A stretch of 33,119 bases of DNA from Bacteroidales bacterium (GTDB lineage: Bacteria; Bacteroidota; Bacteroidia; Bacteroidales; JAADGE01). The stretch lies in assembly GCA_021108035.1 (NCBI GenBank), contig JAIORQ010000067.1, positions 1-33,119 on the forward strand, read 5' to 3'. The translations under genes and the position numbers were made by a program. Shown here piece by piece: positions 7,560 through 16,909 of this stretch. The notes under the pieces were generated by a model. The model searched no databases, was not told the origin of the DNA, and saw only the letters and a list, made by a program, of their open reading frames with translations. Each line of letters starts with the position of its first letter. Within the stretch, counting starts at the first letter, position 1.

Positions 7560-10500
7560 ATGCAAAACAAAGGTGTTATAACTTTTCTTGCCGTTTTATT
7601 AGTAGTGGCAAGTATTTATCAATTATCATTTACATTTGCGACTTGGCGAGTTAAAGAAAAAGCAAGAGAATATGCTGAAGGTGATTATGAAAAAGAACAT
7701 TCTTATCTTGACTCTGTTGCAAATGAAAAAGCATACCCGTTTCCTGCGTACACATTTAAAGAATGTCAGGAAAGAGAAATGAATCTCGGTCTTGACCTGA
7801 AAGGCGGTATGAATGTTATTTTGGAAGTTTCAGTTTCTGAATTAATTGTAAGTATGGCAGATGACAATCCTGATCCTACTTTCCGTGAAGCTGTAAGAAC
7901 AGCAAAACAAAGACAGACTGAAACACAAGAAGATTTTATTACATTGTTTTATGAAGCATTTAAAGAAATTGATCCGGATGCTCAACTAAATGCAATATTC
8001 GGTACATACAGCCTAAAAGACAGAATTAAATTTGAAACTTCCGATGAAGACGTTCTGAAAGTGTTAAGGGAAGAAGCCAAAGATGCAATAAATAATTCAT
8101 TGAATGTTCTTCGTTCAAGAATTGATAAATTCGGCGTTGTTCAACCTTCTATTCAAAAACTTGAAGGAAATACCGGTAGAATTTTAATTGAACTTCCGGG
8201 TGTAAAAGAACCTAAAAGGGTAAGAAAACTATTGCAAGGAACAGCAAATTTACAGTTTTGGGAGACTTATAATTATCCTGAAGTTTACAGTTTTTTTATC
8301 ACTGCAAATGATAAACTGAAAGAGATTAATCAAACAAACCAAAAAGATACTGTTGAAGTTGATACTGCAAAAACAGAAAGTCTTTTAAATATTCCCGACT
8401 CTGTAAAAACAGATACATCAATTGTTGAAAGTTTATTTGGTGATGACACAACTCAAACAGATGTTAATCCTCTGTCAGATAATACTAATAATGAATTATC
8501 AGAACAAGAAGGATTTGATGAATATCAAAGGGATTATCCGTTATTTGCCTTATTAGTTCCGTATTTGGATAAGAGAAATCAACCGATCAGTTCTGCTGTT
8601 GTTGGTTTTGCACATATGAAAGATACAGCAGATGTTAACAAAATTTTGAAATTAAAACCAATTAAATCAATATTTCCTAAAGAAATGGTTTTATATTGGG
8701 GTGTAAAACCTTTTGATGAAAAAGGTGAATTATTTCAACTAATTGCTTTAAAAGCTAAAAGAGCAGGGAAACCGGCATTGGAAGGAGATGTTATTGTTCA
8801 AGCCAGAGAAGAAACGAATCCTGTTTCAGGTGAATGGAATGTATCAATGTCAATGAACGGCGAAGGATCAAATAAATGGGCAATGATTACAAAAGAAAAC
8901 ATAGGTAAACAAATTGCCATTGTTTTAGATAATTATGTTTATTCTTTTCCTGTTGTAAATAGTGAAATTAAAGGTGGAAGTTCATCTATTTCAGGTCACT
9001 TTACTCAAGAAGAAGCAAGTGATCTTGCAAATATTTTAAAATCAGGTAAATTACAAGCACCTGCTGTAATAATTGAAGAAGAAGTTGTTGGAGCTTCTCT
9101 CGGGCAGCAAGCTGTTAATAATGGTATGAATTCATTTATTATAGCTTTTTTGATCATTCTTTTATACATGATCTTCTTTTATAAAACTGCCGGATATGTA
9201 GCTGATATTGCATTAATAACCAACATATTTTTGATTTTTGGTGTTCTTGCTTCATTGCGAGCGGTTTTAACTCTTCCCGGTATTGCCGGTATTGTATTAA
9301 CAATTGGTATGTCGGTGGATGCAAATGTGCTGATCTTTGAGCGGATTAAGGAGGAAATGAAACTCGGTAAAGGGTTGAAACTTGCAATCCAAGACGGTTA
9401 TAAAAATGCTTATTCGGCAATAATTGATGCGAATATTACAACATTGATAACAGCTATAGTCTTATTTGTTTTTGGTCACGGACCTATTAAAGGTTTTGCA
9501 ACCACACTTATTATTGGTATTCTGACTTCATTATTTTCTGCAATTTTTATAACAAGATTGATATTTACTTCAAGATTGGCAAAGAACAAAAGTGTGCATT
9601 TCTTTACAAAAATGACAGAGAATGCTTTTAAGAATACAAAAATTAATTTTATAGGTAAAAGAAAGATAGCTTATGTAATTTCAGCTGTTATTATTGTTGT
9701 CGGTTTAGCATCATTATTTACCAGAGGTTTAAATTTGGGTGTTGATTTCAAAGGCGGAAGAATATATGTTGTGAATTTTGATAAGCCTGTTAATACAAGT
9801 GATATAGCAACAAATTTGAAAATAAGTTTTGATAATGAAGCACCTGAAGTTAAAACATACGGAAGTACAAATCAGGTTAAGATTGTAACTAAATATATGA
9901 TAAACAGCACTGTCGAAAATTCCGATAATATTGCTGAACAGAAATTATTTGAAGGTTTGACAGCAGGAAAATTTTTTGATGAAGGAGTTACCCAAGATTT
10001 ATTTTTGAACGGATTTTCAAAAGATGAAAACGGTAATGTTACAGTTGCAAGTGTAAATGCTGCTGCTGATGACGTTTTCGGTATTAAGAGTTCAAGAAAA
10101 GTAGGACCTACAATTGCAGATGATATTAAAAAACGTGCATTACTGGCGGTATTCTTCTCATTAATTGCAATCTTTTTGTATATATTTATAAGATTCAGAA
10201 ATTGGCAATTTGGTTTGGGAGCATTAGCTGCATTAATGCATGATGTTTTACTTGTGTTAGGGTTATTCTCATTATTGTACTCAATTATGCCGTTTTCAAT
10301 GGAGATTAATCAAGCATTTATTGCTGCTGTATTAATGGTTGTCGGTTACTCTGTAAATGATACAGTGGTTGTATTTGACCGTATCAGAGAATACTTAAGA
10401 TTCAGTAAAACAAGAGAAAGAAAAATCGTTTATAATGATGCCCTTAACAGTACATTAAGTCGTACATTCAGTACATCATTAAGTACATTTGTCGTATTAC

Positions 10501-10703
10501 TGGCAATCTTTATTTTCGGTGGCGAAGCAATTCAAGGATTTATTTTTGCATTAATGATCGGTATTATTGTAGGTACATATTCTTCGTTATTTATTGCAAC
10601 ACCGGTTGTTTATGATTCAGTAAAGAAAAAAGATATTCCTAAAGTTTCAGATAAAAAAAATCGTGAATATTTAGGTGGTAAAAAACGAAGAAAAACAGAT
10701 TAA
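7560..10703 (+). CDS. secDF: protein translocase subunit SecDF (fused)
   Basis: This 1047-residue inner-membrane protein uses the proton gradient to help SecYEG release exported proteins. Residues 1-27 form the first membrane helix. The SecD half follows with NLGLDLKGGMNVILEV (the D1 signature), the periplasmic P1 domain with NVLRSRIDKFGVVQPSIQ, and a helix bundle after GASLGQQAVNNG that includes GIVLTIGMSVDANVLIFERI. The SecF half restarts at about residue 690 with a new first helix and RGLNLGVDFKGGRIYVV, and ends with VVGYSVNDTVVVFDRIREY and a basic tail. The SecD-SecF fusion is standard in Bacteroidetes. An acidic, Thr-rich insert (about 255-320) in P1 is lineage-specific. It is flanked by terminators and is probably monocistronic. 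Confidence 0.97.
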   Translation: MQNKGVITFLAVLLVVASIYQLSFTFATWRVKEKAREYAEGDYEKEHSYLDSVANEKAYPFPAYTFKECQEREMNLGLDLKGGMNVILEVSVSELIVSMADDNPDPTFREAVRTAKQRQTETQEDFITLFYEAFKEIDPDAQLNAIFGTYSLKDRIKFETSDEDVLKVLREEAKDAINNSLNVLRSRIDKFGVVQPSIQKLEGNTGRILIELPGVKEPKRVRKLLQGTANLQFWETYNYPEVYSFFITANDKLKEINQTNQKDTVEVDTAKTESLLNIPDSVKTDTSIVESLFGDDTTQTDVNPLSDNTNNELSEQEGFDEYQRDYPLFALLVPYLDKRNQPISSAVVGFAHMKDTADVNKILKLKPIKSIFPKEMVLYWGVKPFDEKGELFQLIALKAKRAGKPALEGDVIVQAREETNPVSGEWNVSMSMNGEGSNKWAMITKENIGKQIAIVLDNYVYSFPVVNSEIKGGSSSISGHFTQEEASDLANILKSGKLQAPAVIIEEEVVGASLGQQAVNNGMNSFIIAFLIILLYMIFFYKTAGYVADIALITNIFLIFGVLASLRAVLTLPGIAGIVLTIGMSVDANVLIFERIKEEMKLGKGLKLAIQDGYKNAYSAIIDANITTLITAIVLFVFGHGPIKGFATTLIIGILTSLFSAIFITRLIFTSRLAKNKSVHFFTKMTENAFKNTKINFIGKRKIAYVISAVIIVVGLASLFTRGLNLGVDFKGGRIYVVNFDKPVNTSDIATNLKISFDNEAPEVKTYGSTNQVKIVTKYMINSTVENSDNIAEQKLFEGLTAGKFFDEGVTQDLFLNGFSKDENGNVTVASVNAAADDVFGIKSSRKVGPTIADDIKKRALLAVFFSLIAIFLYIFIRFRNWQFGLGALAALMHDVLLVLGLFSLLYSIMPFSMEINQAFIAAVLMVVGYSVNDTVVVFDRIREYLRFSKTRERKIVYNDALNSTLSRTFSTSLSTFVVLLAIFIFGGEAIQGFIFALMIGIIVGTYSSLFIATPVVYDSVKKKDIPKVSDKKNREYLGGKKRRKTD

Positions 10704-10753
10704 AATGTGATAGTTATTTCGTTACATGTACTAAGCAAGAATTATAATATTTT

Positions 10754-10783
10754 AAGCCTTGATATTTTATCAAGGCTTTTTTT
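10754..10783 (+). terminator. intrinsic terminator of secDF
   Basis: An 11-bp stem (aagccttgata / tatcaaggctt, 10754-10778) with a 3-base loop runs into seven T residues (10777-10783), 50 bases after the secDF stop codon. Confidence 0.92.
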
Positions 10784-10785
10784 AT

Positions 10786-10793
10786 TAACTTTG
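10786..10793 (+). promoter_or_regulatory. possible -7 box (TAACTTTG)
   Basis: The sequence matches TAnnTTTG directly after the secDF terminator and 101 bases before the next gene. The spacing to an upstream TTG (10759-10761) is longer than usual and that TTG lies inside the terminator stem, so this is a weak call. Confidence 0.3.
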
Positions 10794-10894
10794 AAAAAAA
10801 TATGTTAAAAGATGCATAATATAATTCTCTTTATATCTCTGATTTTTGACCCGTTTAATTATTTTGTAAGAAAAGTATAATTACCCTGTTTATT

Positions 10895-13882
10895 ATGACA
10901 AAAAAATCTGAAATAGTCAATAAAATAATAAATACCGGATATTTTGAACGCGACATTCTGTATCAATTAATGAGGAACAGAGTAGAAAAGATATTATTAG
11001 TAGCACATTTATACGATGCTTTAAGCATAGAAAGAGAAGGGCGATTGGATGATGCTGTCAGAGGAGATTATTATAAGATGAATCTTTCTTCAGCTCCGGA
11101 AATAATCAGAGCACATACTCTTGCTGATGCACAAAAAAAATTAAAAGAAGAAAACTTTGATCTTATTATTATAATGGCCGGTATTGATCGCAGAACCCCT
11201 TTAAATATTGCAAAAAAAATTAAAGAAGAGTATTCAAAGATACCGATATTTCTGTTAGTGAATAATAATACCGATATAAATTACTACAAAAAACATCAAA
11301 GAAGTCTTAAAAGTATTGATAATATATTTGTATGGAACGGCGATTCAAATATCTTTTTAACCATCGTAAAACTCCTCGAAGATAAATTAAATGTAGAGAA
11401 TGATACAAAAATCGGTTTATCCAGAATTATTCTTCTGGTTGAAGATGATGAGAGATACTATTCAAGATATTTGCCGATTTTGTACAGAAGTGTGATGGAG
11501 CAAACTCAAAGGATTATTGACGATTCTTCCGGAGTTGATGATATGTATAAACTTCTTAAGATGCGTTTAAGACCAAAGATATTATTAGCTGTAAATTATA
11601 ATGATGCTATAGATATTTACAATAAATACAAAGATTATATTTTAAGTGTGATTTCTGATGTAAAGTTTAAAAAGAATAATATTGTTAATAATAAAGCCGG
11701 TTTTCTTCTTGTAAAACATATCAAAACTCTTACACCCGGTATTCCCACTGCAATACAATCTTCTGATATTGAAAATAAAATTCCTGCAGAAAGAGATTGT
11801 GCTTCACGTTTTATTGACAAAAATTCTGAAACTTTGATGTTGGATATCAAAGAATTTATTATGTATAATCTGGGTTTTGGAGACTTCGTTTTCAGAAATA
11901 ATAAACATACTGAAGTTGCAAGAGCTACGGATATGGATGAATTTTACAAGAAACTGCATGAAATATCTGATGAAAGCTTGTCTTATCATGCTTCAAAAAA
12001 TCATTTTTCTTTATGGTTAAGAGCGAGAGGCGAAATAAAACTTGCAGAGAAAATTGAACCTCTTAAGCTGTCTGATTTCAAAAGCATTCAAGGTATCAGA
12101 GAATATTTGATAAAAACTTTTTTCAACAGTAAAATTGAACAAAATAAAGGAAGAATTATTAGTGTTGATGATAATACGGTTATTCATGAAAGTAATATCG
12201 GAATGTTGGCAACGGGTGCATTTGGAGGAAAGGGCAGGGGCATTGCTTTTATCAACAGTTTAATTTATAATTTTAATATTAATCAATATGTTCCCGGTAT
12301 TAAATTAAAGATGCCGAAAACATTTATAATAGGAACAGATGAATATGACCGGTTTATTTCAAAAAGTGATTTGTTAAATCGTGCCGGAAAGGAAACGGAT
12401 TTTGATAAGATATCTGAAATGTTTTTGCTTGAAGATATAAGTCCGGAATTAGTAAAAGGACTTAATAAAGTATTAAAATTGATAAATAATCCGCTGGCTG
12501 TCAGGTCGTCCGGTTTATTTGAAGATTCATTAATGCAACCTTTTGCCGGTATTTTTTCTACATATTTATTGCCTAATAATCATAATGATATTAATCATCG
12601 TTTAGAAGAACTTAAAGTTGCCGTAAAAATGGTTTTTGCATCAGTATTTGCTGAAACTTCAAAAAATTATATCAGTGCCGTTAATTATAAAATTGAAGAA
12701 GAAAAAATGGCAATTGTTATACAAGAGCTTGTAGGTAATAAATATGAAGATGTTTATTTTCCTCATATCAGCGGAACGGCACAATCATATAATTATTATC
12801 CTTTCGGGAAATTAAAACCGAAAGACGGCACTGCTGTAACTGCAATAGGTTTAGGGATTTATGTTGTAGAAGGCGAAAAATCATATCGGTTTTCTCCCAA
12901 ACACCCGACATTGCAAAATAATACGAATAAAGATCTCTTTAAAAATACTCAAACTGAATTCTTTGCTGTTGATCTAAAGAAAAAATGTATTGATTTCAGT
13001 GAAGGAGAAACAACCGGATTAATAAGATTAGGTATCAGTGAAGCTGAACGATTGAATCAAGACAGATTTAAGCATTGTGTTTCAGTATATAATCCGGATA
13101 ATGATATGATTAGTCCGGGTATTGATAAATACGGACCTCGAATAGTAAATTTTGCAAATATTTTGCAATATAAATACATACCTCTTGCAAATACTATTGA
13201 TAAAATTCTTTTTATTATGAAAGAAGCAATGGGTTCTCCGGTAGAAATTGAATATGCTGTTGATCTGAATCTTGATGATGATAAAGAAGCTTCTTTTTAT
13301 TTATTACAAGTAAAACCTTTAATCGGTAATTCTCAAGATTATTCAATTAATCTAAAAAATACAGACATTAAAAATGCATTATTATACTCCGGCAATGCAA
13401 TGGGTAACGGAAAAATTGAAAATATAAAAGATATTGTATATGTACCGCCTGCAACCTTTAATAAATCAAAAACAGAGCAAATTGCAAAAGAAATCGCCGA
13501 CATAAATAAAAAAATGATCAAAGAAAACAGGTCGTATGTCTTAATAGGACCGGGAAGATGGGGAACTCGAGACAGATGGATAGGAATTCCGGTAAAATGG
13601 TCAGAAATATCAAAAGCAAAGATAATTGTTGAGACCGGTTTAGATGAATTCCCTTTAGAGGCTTCTTCCGGATCACATTTCTTTCATAATGTTACATCTA
13701 TGAATGTGGGTTATATTTCAGTGCAACATACAAGCAATAAATATCACATAAATTGGAACGAATTTGAAAAAGAAGAAATTATTGAACAAACAGAATTTGT
13801 AAAACATATAAAATTTAAAGACAATATTAAAATACAAACAGACGGGAAAAAGCGTATTGCTGTTATTGAGAGATTGAATTAG
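10895..13882 (+). CDS. PEP-synthase-like ATP-grasp protein with two N-terminal receiver-like domains
   Basis: This is a 995-residue cytoplasmic protein. Residues about 30-165 and 177-325 each look like a response-regulator receiver fold: KILLVAHLYDAL and FDLIIIMAG in the first, IILLVEDDERYYS and ILSVISDVKF (candidate phospho-acceptor Asp255) in the second. From about 430 the protein resembles the pyruvate/PEP-dikinase ATP-grasp domain (MLATGAFGGKGRGIAF, then LAVRSSGLFEDSLMQPFAG, then EIEYAVD...YLLQVKPL). The C-terminal 140 residues carry YVLIGPGRWGTRDRW and ASSGSHFFHNV, which I cannot place. The swivelling phospho-His domain and the PEP-binding barrel of true PEP synthase are absent, so it is unlikely to make PEP. 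It may be a signal-controlled ATP-dependent phosphotransferase. The ATP-grasp call is firm; the function is unknown. Confidence 0.8.
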   Translation: MTKKSEIVNKIINTGYFERDILYQLMRNRVEKILLVAHLYDALSIEREGRLDDAVRGDYYKMNLSSAPEIIRAHTLADAQKKLKEENFDLIIIMAGIDRRTPLNIAKKIKEEYSKIPIFLLVNNNTDINYYKKHQRSLKSIDNIFVWNGDSNIFLTIVKLLEDKLNVENDTKIGLSRIILLVEDDERYYSRYLPILYRSVMEQTQRIIDDSSGVDDMYKLLKMRLRPKILLAVNYNDAIDIYNKYKDYILSVISDVKFKKNNIVNNKAGFLLVKHIKTLTPGIPTAIQSSDIENKIPAERDCASRFIDKNSETLMLDIKEFIMYNLGFGDFVFRNNKHTEVARATDMDEFYKKLHEISDESLSYHASKNHFSLWLRARGEIKLAEKIEPLKLSDFKSIQGIREYLIKTFFNSKIEQNKGRIISVDDNTVIHESNIGMLATGAFGGKGRGIAFINSLIYNFNINQYVPGIKLKMPKTFIIGTDEYDRFISKSDLLNRAGKETDFDKISEMFLLEDISPELVKGLNKVLKLINNPLAVRSSGLFEDSLMQPFAGIFSTYLLPNNHNDINHRLEELKVAVKMVFASVFAETSKNYISAVNYKIEEEKMAIVIQELVGNKYEDVYFPHISGTAQSYNYYPFGKLKPKDGTAVTAIGLGIYVVEGEKSYRFSPKHPTLQNNTNKDLFKNTQTEFFAVDLKKKCIDFSEGETTGLIRLGISEAERLNQDRFKHCVSVYNPDNDMISPGIDKYGPRIVNFANILQYKYIPLANTIDKILFIMKEAMGSPVEIEYAVDLNLDDDKEASFYLLQVKPLIGNSQDYSINLKNTDIKNALLYSGNAMGNGKIENIKDIVYVPPATFNKSKTEQIAKEIADINKKMIKENRSYVLIGPGRWGTRDRWIGIPVKWSEISKAKIIVETGLDEFPLEASSGSHFFHNVTSMNVGYISVQHTSNKYHINWNEFEKEEIIEQTEFVKHIKFKDNIKIQTDGKKRIAVIERLN

Positions 13883-13907
13883 ATTAAATGAAATGAAAAT
13901 ATAAAAC

Positions 13908-13935
13908 AACCTGCAACCTGTAACCTGCAACCTGC
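13908..13935. repeat. 7-base tandem array (aacctgc/aacctgt)
   Basis: Four consecutive 7-base units (aacctgc, aacctgt, aacctgc, aacctgc) fill the gap between two convergent genes. It is noncoding and shares its period with the aactttg array at 4136. Confidence 0.85.
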
Positions 13936-13941
13936 AACTCG

Positions 13942-16803
13942 TTAAAACGGTATCCCGAGAACTAAAAATTCAGGAATAATATACGGTTCACCTTCATCTG
14001 CATTGAAGAGGTATGAAACTCTGCCGCCAATTTCAATGGGTTCACCTAATCTTAAAACATAAACTTGCAGAAACAGTTCTGCTCCGGCTGATTGAAAACT
14101 GATCTTGTTATTTGAATTAATTTCATCTGTTTCTGCAAAATCATAAAACAAATTAGCTCTTAAACGCTTAAAATAAACAAAAGGTCCTATATTAATATCA
14201 GGATACCAAATCGGAAATGAATAATTAAAATTAAAACTGTAAAACTGATCAAAGGCAGCATAATCATAACCTCTCGGAAATGATTGAGGACTGCCAAACC
14301 AATAATAATCTGCTGTAGCAGGACCTTCTCGTTGCTTTTCATATCCGGCTTTAATATTAATTGAATGATGTTTTATTATGCCCGGAAAATATAATGAAGT
14401 AAAAGCTGATAATTGATGTCCGTTTATATCTTCATTAAAAGGTGTATGTTGATAAATTAAATAAACAAATTGACCGAATTTAGGATTTATATCTTGATTT
14501 GCTTGCTTTCTGAAATTATAAGCACTTCCGGAATATGAAAGTGATGAAAAATTTCCGTTTCCGGTTTCGTCAATGTATTGTCTTATATATCTGCCTTCTG
14601 TTTTAATGTGTGAATAAGCTGACTTTAAGTTCAGTCCTTTATAATAGATTCCGCGTGAAAAATCTAAAGGTACTGAAAACTCAAATTTTCCTTTTAATTC
14701 AGTCCATTCATCAACTTCAGTATCAGAAATATTGATACTCCTTTGTGCCCAATTTCCTTTAACAGAAAGTACAGGATAATATTTTTTAAATATCGCAGAT
14801 AAACCGCTGCTGTATGTTTCTTCATTAATATTATATGCAGCATTTGCAACACCAAATACCGTATTCATCATATTTGCAGAATAAATATTTAATCCAATTT
14901 CCGGACTGAAAGCTTGCAAACTTTCAATATCATATTCAGACGGGTAGTCAGTAGTAAATCCCCAACTGTGAATGTTTACGGCATGTTTAAGTTTATTATA
15001 TTTTTTCACGGTAAATGTTTTATTCGGTATAAGATCAGGATGCAGTATATTTTTTCCTTGTTCTTGTTCTTGGAGGATTTCAACTGTTTTAAATCTGTAT
15101 TTATCTGATTCTTCCAACGATTTCAGGTTTGATTCATCAAATTCAATTTCAGCAATATCATAACCCTTTTCAGTATAATCTATAAATACAAGTTTGTTTC
15201 CTCTGACTTTCGGGTTATAAGCACCAAACTTTCTTGAAGTAATTTGATATCGCTTCTTTGTATCAATATCAATTGCATAAATATTTCCTGTACCGTTGTA
15301 AGGTGAATTATATAAAATGTAATTTTTATAAAAAACAGGCCTGCCGATGTTTTCAGAAGAATGATCTGTTAAATCATAAATTATATCTGTGTTAATATCT
15401 AAAATACTTAAAGCTGTTCCTTTTTTATTTGTACGAGTAAATACAATTTTGTTTCCGTCTTCATTCCATGAAGGTGTTCTGATGTATTCATTATTAGGGC
15501 TGTTTACTTCTTTATATCGCTTACCTGTTTCTGAATCAATAAAAACAAGTTTCGTTTGCATTTTTGGATTATATTCAACTGCTACAATTTTTTTTCCGTC
15601 ATTTGAAATTGAAGGAACTAAAAATTTTTGTTTTTTTGTCAATCGAATTTCTTTTTTTGTCTTGATATCAAAAACTATTATATCAGAATAATTCCTAACT
15701 TGCCATCTCGGATCCGGATATTTTCTTGACCATACAACTTTATTTCCTGCTGTAGAAATAATACCTGCATCAGTAGCTTTCAGCTTTGTTTCTTTACCGT
15801 TACGATCAATTAAATACAAAGTAGTTATATCACTTTTCAAACTTGATTTCTTTGCTAAAAAAGTATTTTCGTCAAGATAGTTAACTTCGGTATATTTTGT
15901 CCATGAATTTTTTTCTTCATTATTAATAATAGTTGCACCTGTATATTTAACATTTTCAATTTCTTTACTCCAATCGGATTTTAATTCTTTCATAACTTTT
16001 TCGTACAATTTTTTTTCATTCAATCCGGTAGTTTTCTTTAAACCTCTTGAAAAAGCATATGGCCAAAACGAAATTTTTGAAGTGTGTGTTAATGTTTTAT
16101 CCCAGATGTCATATCCGTATAAAACCCGAGCTTTTGAGCATAACAGATAACCTAAATTATAATAACTCGGATAAAAAGTTTTATATGAACCAAATTTTGC
16201 TTTATCATATGAAATATTAATATCATTTAACAATATAGTTCTTATCGGCATATCAAACTGTGGTATTCTTCCTCTTCCTCCGTCTGATAAGGCTGTTTCC
16301 GTACAAACTGCATCGCCTTCATAAAACCAATAAGGTATTGAATATTGACCCATTAACAGACCTGTTTGTCCGAAAACAGTACTCATGAACTTTGTAAAAT
16401 GCTTATTGTTTTTTGAATATTGAACAATATGCCTGAATTCATGTGATCCGAGAGTATAATACCAATCAACTGTACCAAGATCACTTGCATATTGCGAAGG
16501 TGTTGAAAACCACGCAGATCGCCTGGGTCTTAATGCAGCAAAACCGTTGGAAATTGTTGATTGATTATAAAGAATAACAGGCAGCTTTTTAGGGCTTGTA
16601 TTTAAGCTTTTTGTTTCAAAAGAATACAAATAGTCTAATAGATTTGCAGCTTTTTGTGCTTGATCTGTAATTTCTTCAGGAAAAATAAATTGAGCATGTT
16701 TACTGTTGATCTCCATCCATTTTATATTATTAGGGCTTTGACCTTGCGAAAAAATTGATGAAGATATTATAAGAGCCAAAAATAAAGTATAAATCTTTTT
16801 CAT
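13942..16803 (-). CDS. secreted metalloprotease-like / TolB-type beta-propeller / outer-membrane barrel protein
   Basis: This 953-residue protein has a signal peptide (residues 1-20, ending SIFSQ). Residues about 25-290 look like a gluzincin-type metallopeptidase: HEFRH at 121-125 is an HExxH zinc motif, and WFYEGDAVCTE places a third ligand at Glu162, the arrangement seen in M1/M61-like enzymes. Residues about 300-560 contain repeated PD40/WD40-like blades (GKKIVAVEYNPK, WNEDGNKIVFTRTNKKG), as in TolB. From about 600 to the end the sequence alternates in amphipathic strands and resembles the Omp85/D15 barrel, ending VLGIPF. Similar multi-domain proteins exist in Bacteroidetes with no firm function known to me. 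The architecture suggests an outer-membrane-anchored periplasmic or surface peptidase. It has its own promoter at 16827-16834. Confidence 0.82.
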   Translation of the reverse strand: MKKIYTLFLALIISSSIFSQGQSPNNIKWMEINSKHAQFIFPEEITDQAQKAANLLDYLYSFETKSLNTSPKKLPVILYNQSTISNGFAALRPRRSAWFSTPSQYASDLGTVDWYYTLGSHEFRHIVQYSKNNKHFTKFMSTVFGQTGLLMGQYSIPYWFYEGDAVCTETALSDGGRGRIPQFDMPIRTILLNDINISYDKAKFGSYKTFYPSYYNLGYLLCSKARVLYGYDIWDKTLTHTSKISFWPYAFSRGLKKTTGLNEKKLYEKVMKELKSDWSKEIENVKYTGATIINNEEKNSWTKYTEVNYLDENTFLAKKSSLKSDITTLYLIDRNGKETKLKATDAGIISTAGNKVVWSRKYPDPRWQVRNYSDIIVFDIKTKKEIRLTKKQKFLVPSISNDGKKIVAVEYNPKMQTKLVFIDSETGKRYKEVNSPNNEYIRTPSWNEDGNKIVFTRTNKKGTALSILDINTDIIYDLTDHSSENIGRPVFYKNYILYNSPYNGTGNIYAIDIDTKKRYQITSRKFGAYNPKVRGNKLVFIDYTEKGYDIAEIEFDESNLKSLEESDKYRFKTVEILQEQEQGKNILHPDLIPNKTFTVKKYNKLKHAVNIHSWGFTTDYPSEYDIESLQAFSPEIGLNIYSANMMNTVFGVANAAYNINEETYSSGLSAIFKKYYPVLSVKGNWAQRSINISDTEVDEWTELKGKFEFSVPLDFSRGIYYKGLNLKSAYSHIKTEGRYIRQYIDETGNGNFSSLSYSGSAYNFRKQANQDINPKFGQFVYLIYQHTPFNEDINGHQLSAFTSLYFPGIIKHHSINIKAGYEKQREGPATADYYWFGSPQSFPRGYDYAAFDQFYSFNFNYSFPIWYPDINIGPFVYFKRLRANLFYDFAETDEINSNNKISFQSAGAELFLQVYVLRLGEPIEIGGRVSYLFNADEGEPYIIPEFLVLGIPF

Positions 16804-16826
16804 TTTAAAATAATTTAGTTATTCAA

Positions 16827-16834
16827 CAAATCTA
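16827..16834 (-). promoter_or_regulatory. Bacteroidetes promoter (TTG-N19-TAGATTTG)
   Basis: On the minus strand TAGATTTG matches TAnnTTTG. A TTG (plus-strand caa at 16854-16856) lies 19 bases upstream, within the usual spacing. The leader to the ATG at 16803 is about 20 bases. Confidence 0.7.
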
Positions 16835-16854
16835 ACTATTAATGAAAGAATAAC

Positions 16855-16885
16855 AAAAAAGCTTTTGAATTTATCAAAAGCTTTT
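16855..16885 (-). terminator. intrinsic terminator of the 16910-17464 gene
   Basis: Two 12-base arms (16857-16868 and 16874-16885, aaaagcttttga / tcaaaagctttt) pair with a 5-base loop. On the minus strand the stem ends in a run of T (plus-strand A-run 16855-16860). The stem begins 24 bases past the stop codon. Confidence 0.85.
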
Positions 16886-16909
16886 AAATAATAAAATCAG
16901 ATTGAAAAT

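Noticed and set aside
16857-16885. Hairpin near 16860 as a repeat of the REP family
   Set aside because: It has a stem ending in a T-run 24 bases after a stop codon on the minus strand, which fits an ordinary intrinsic terminator.
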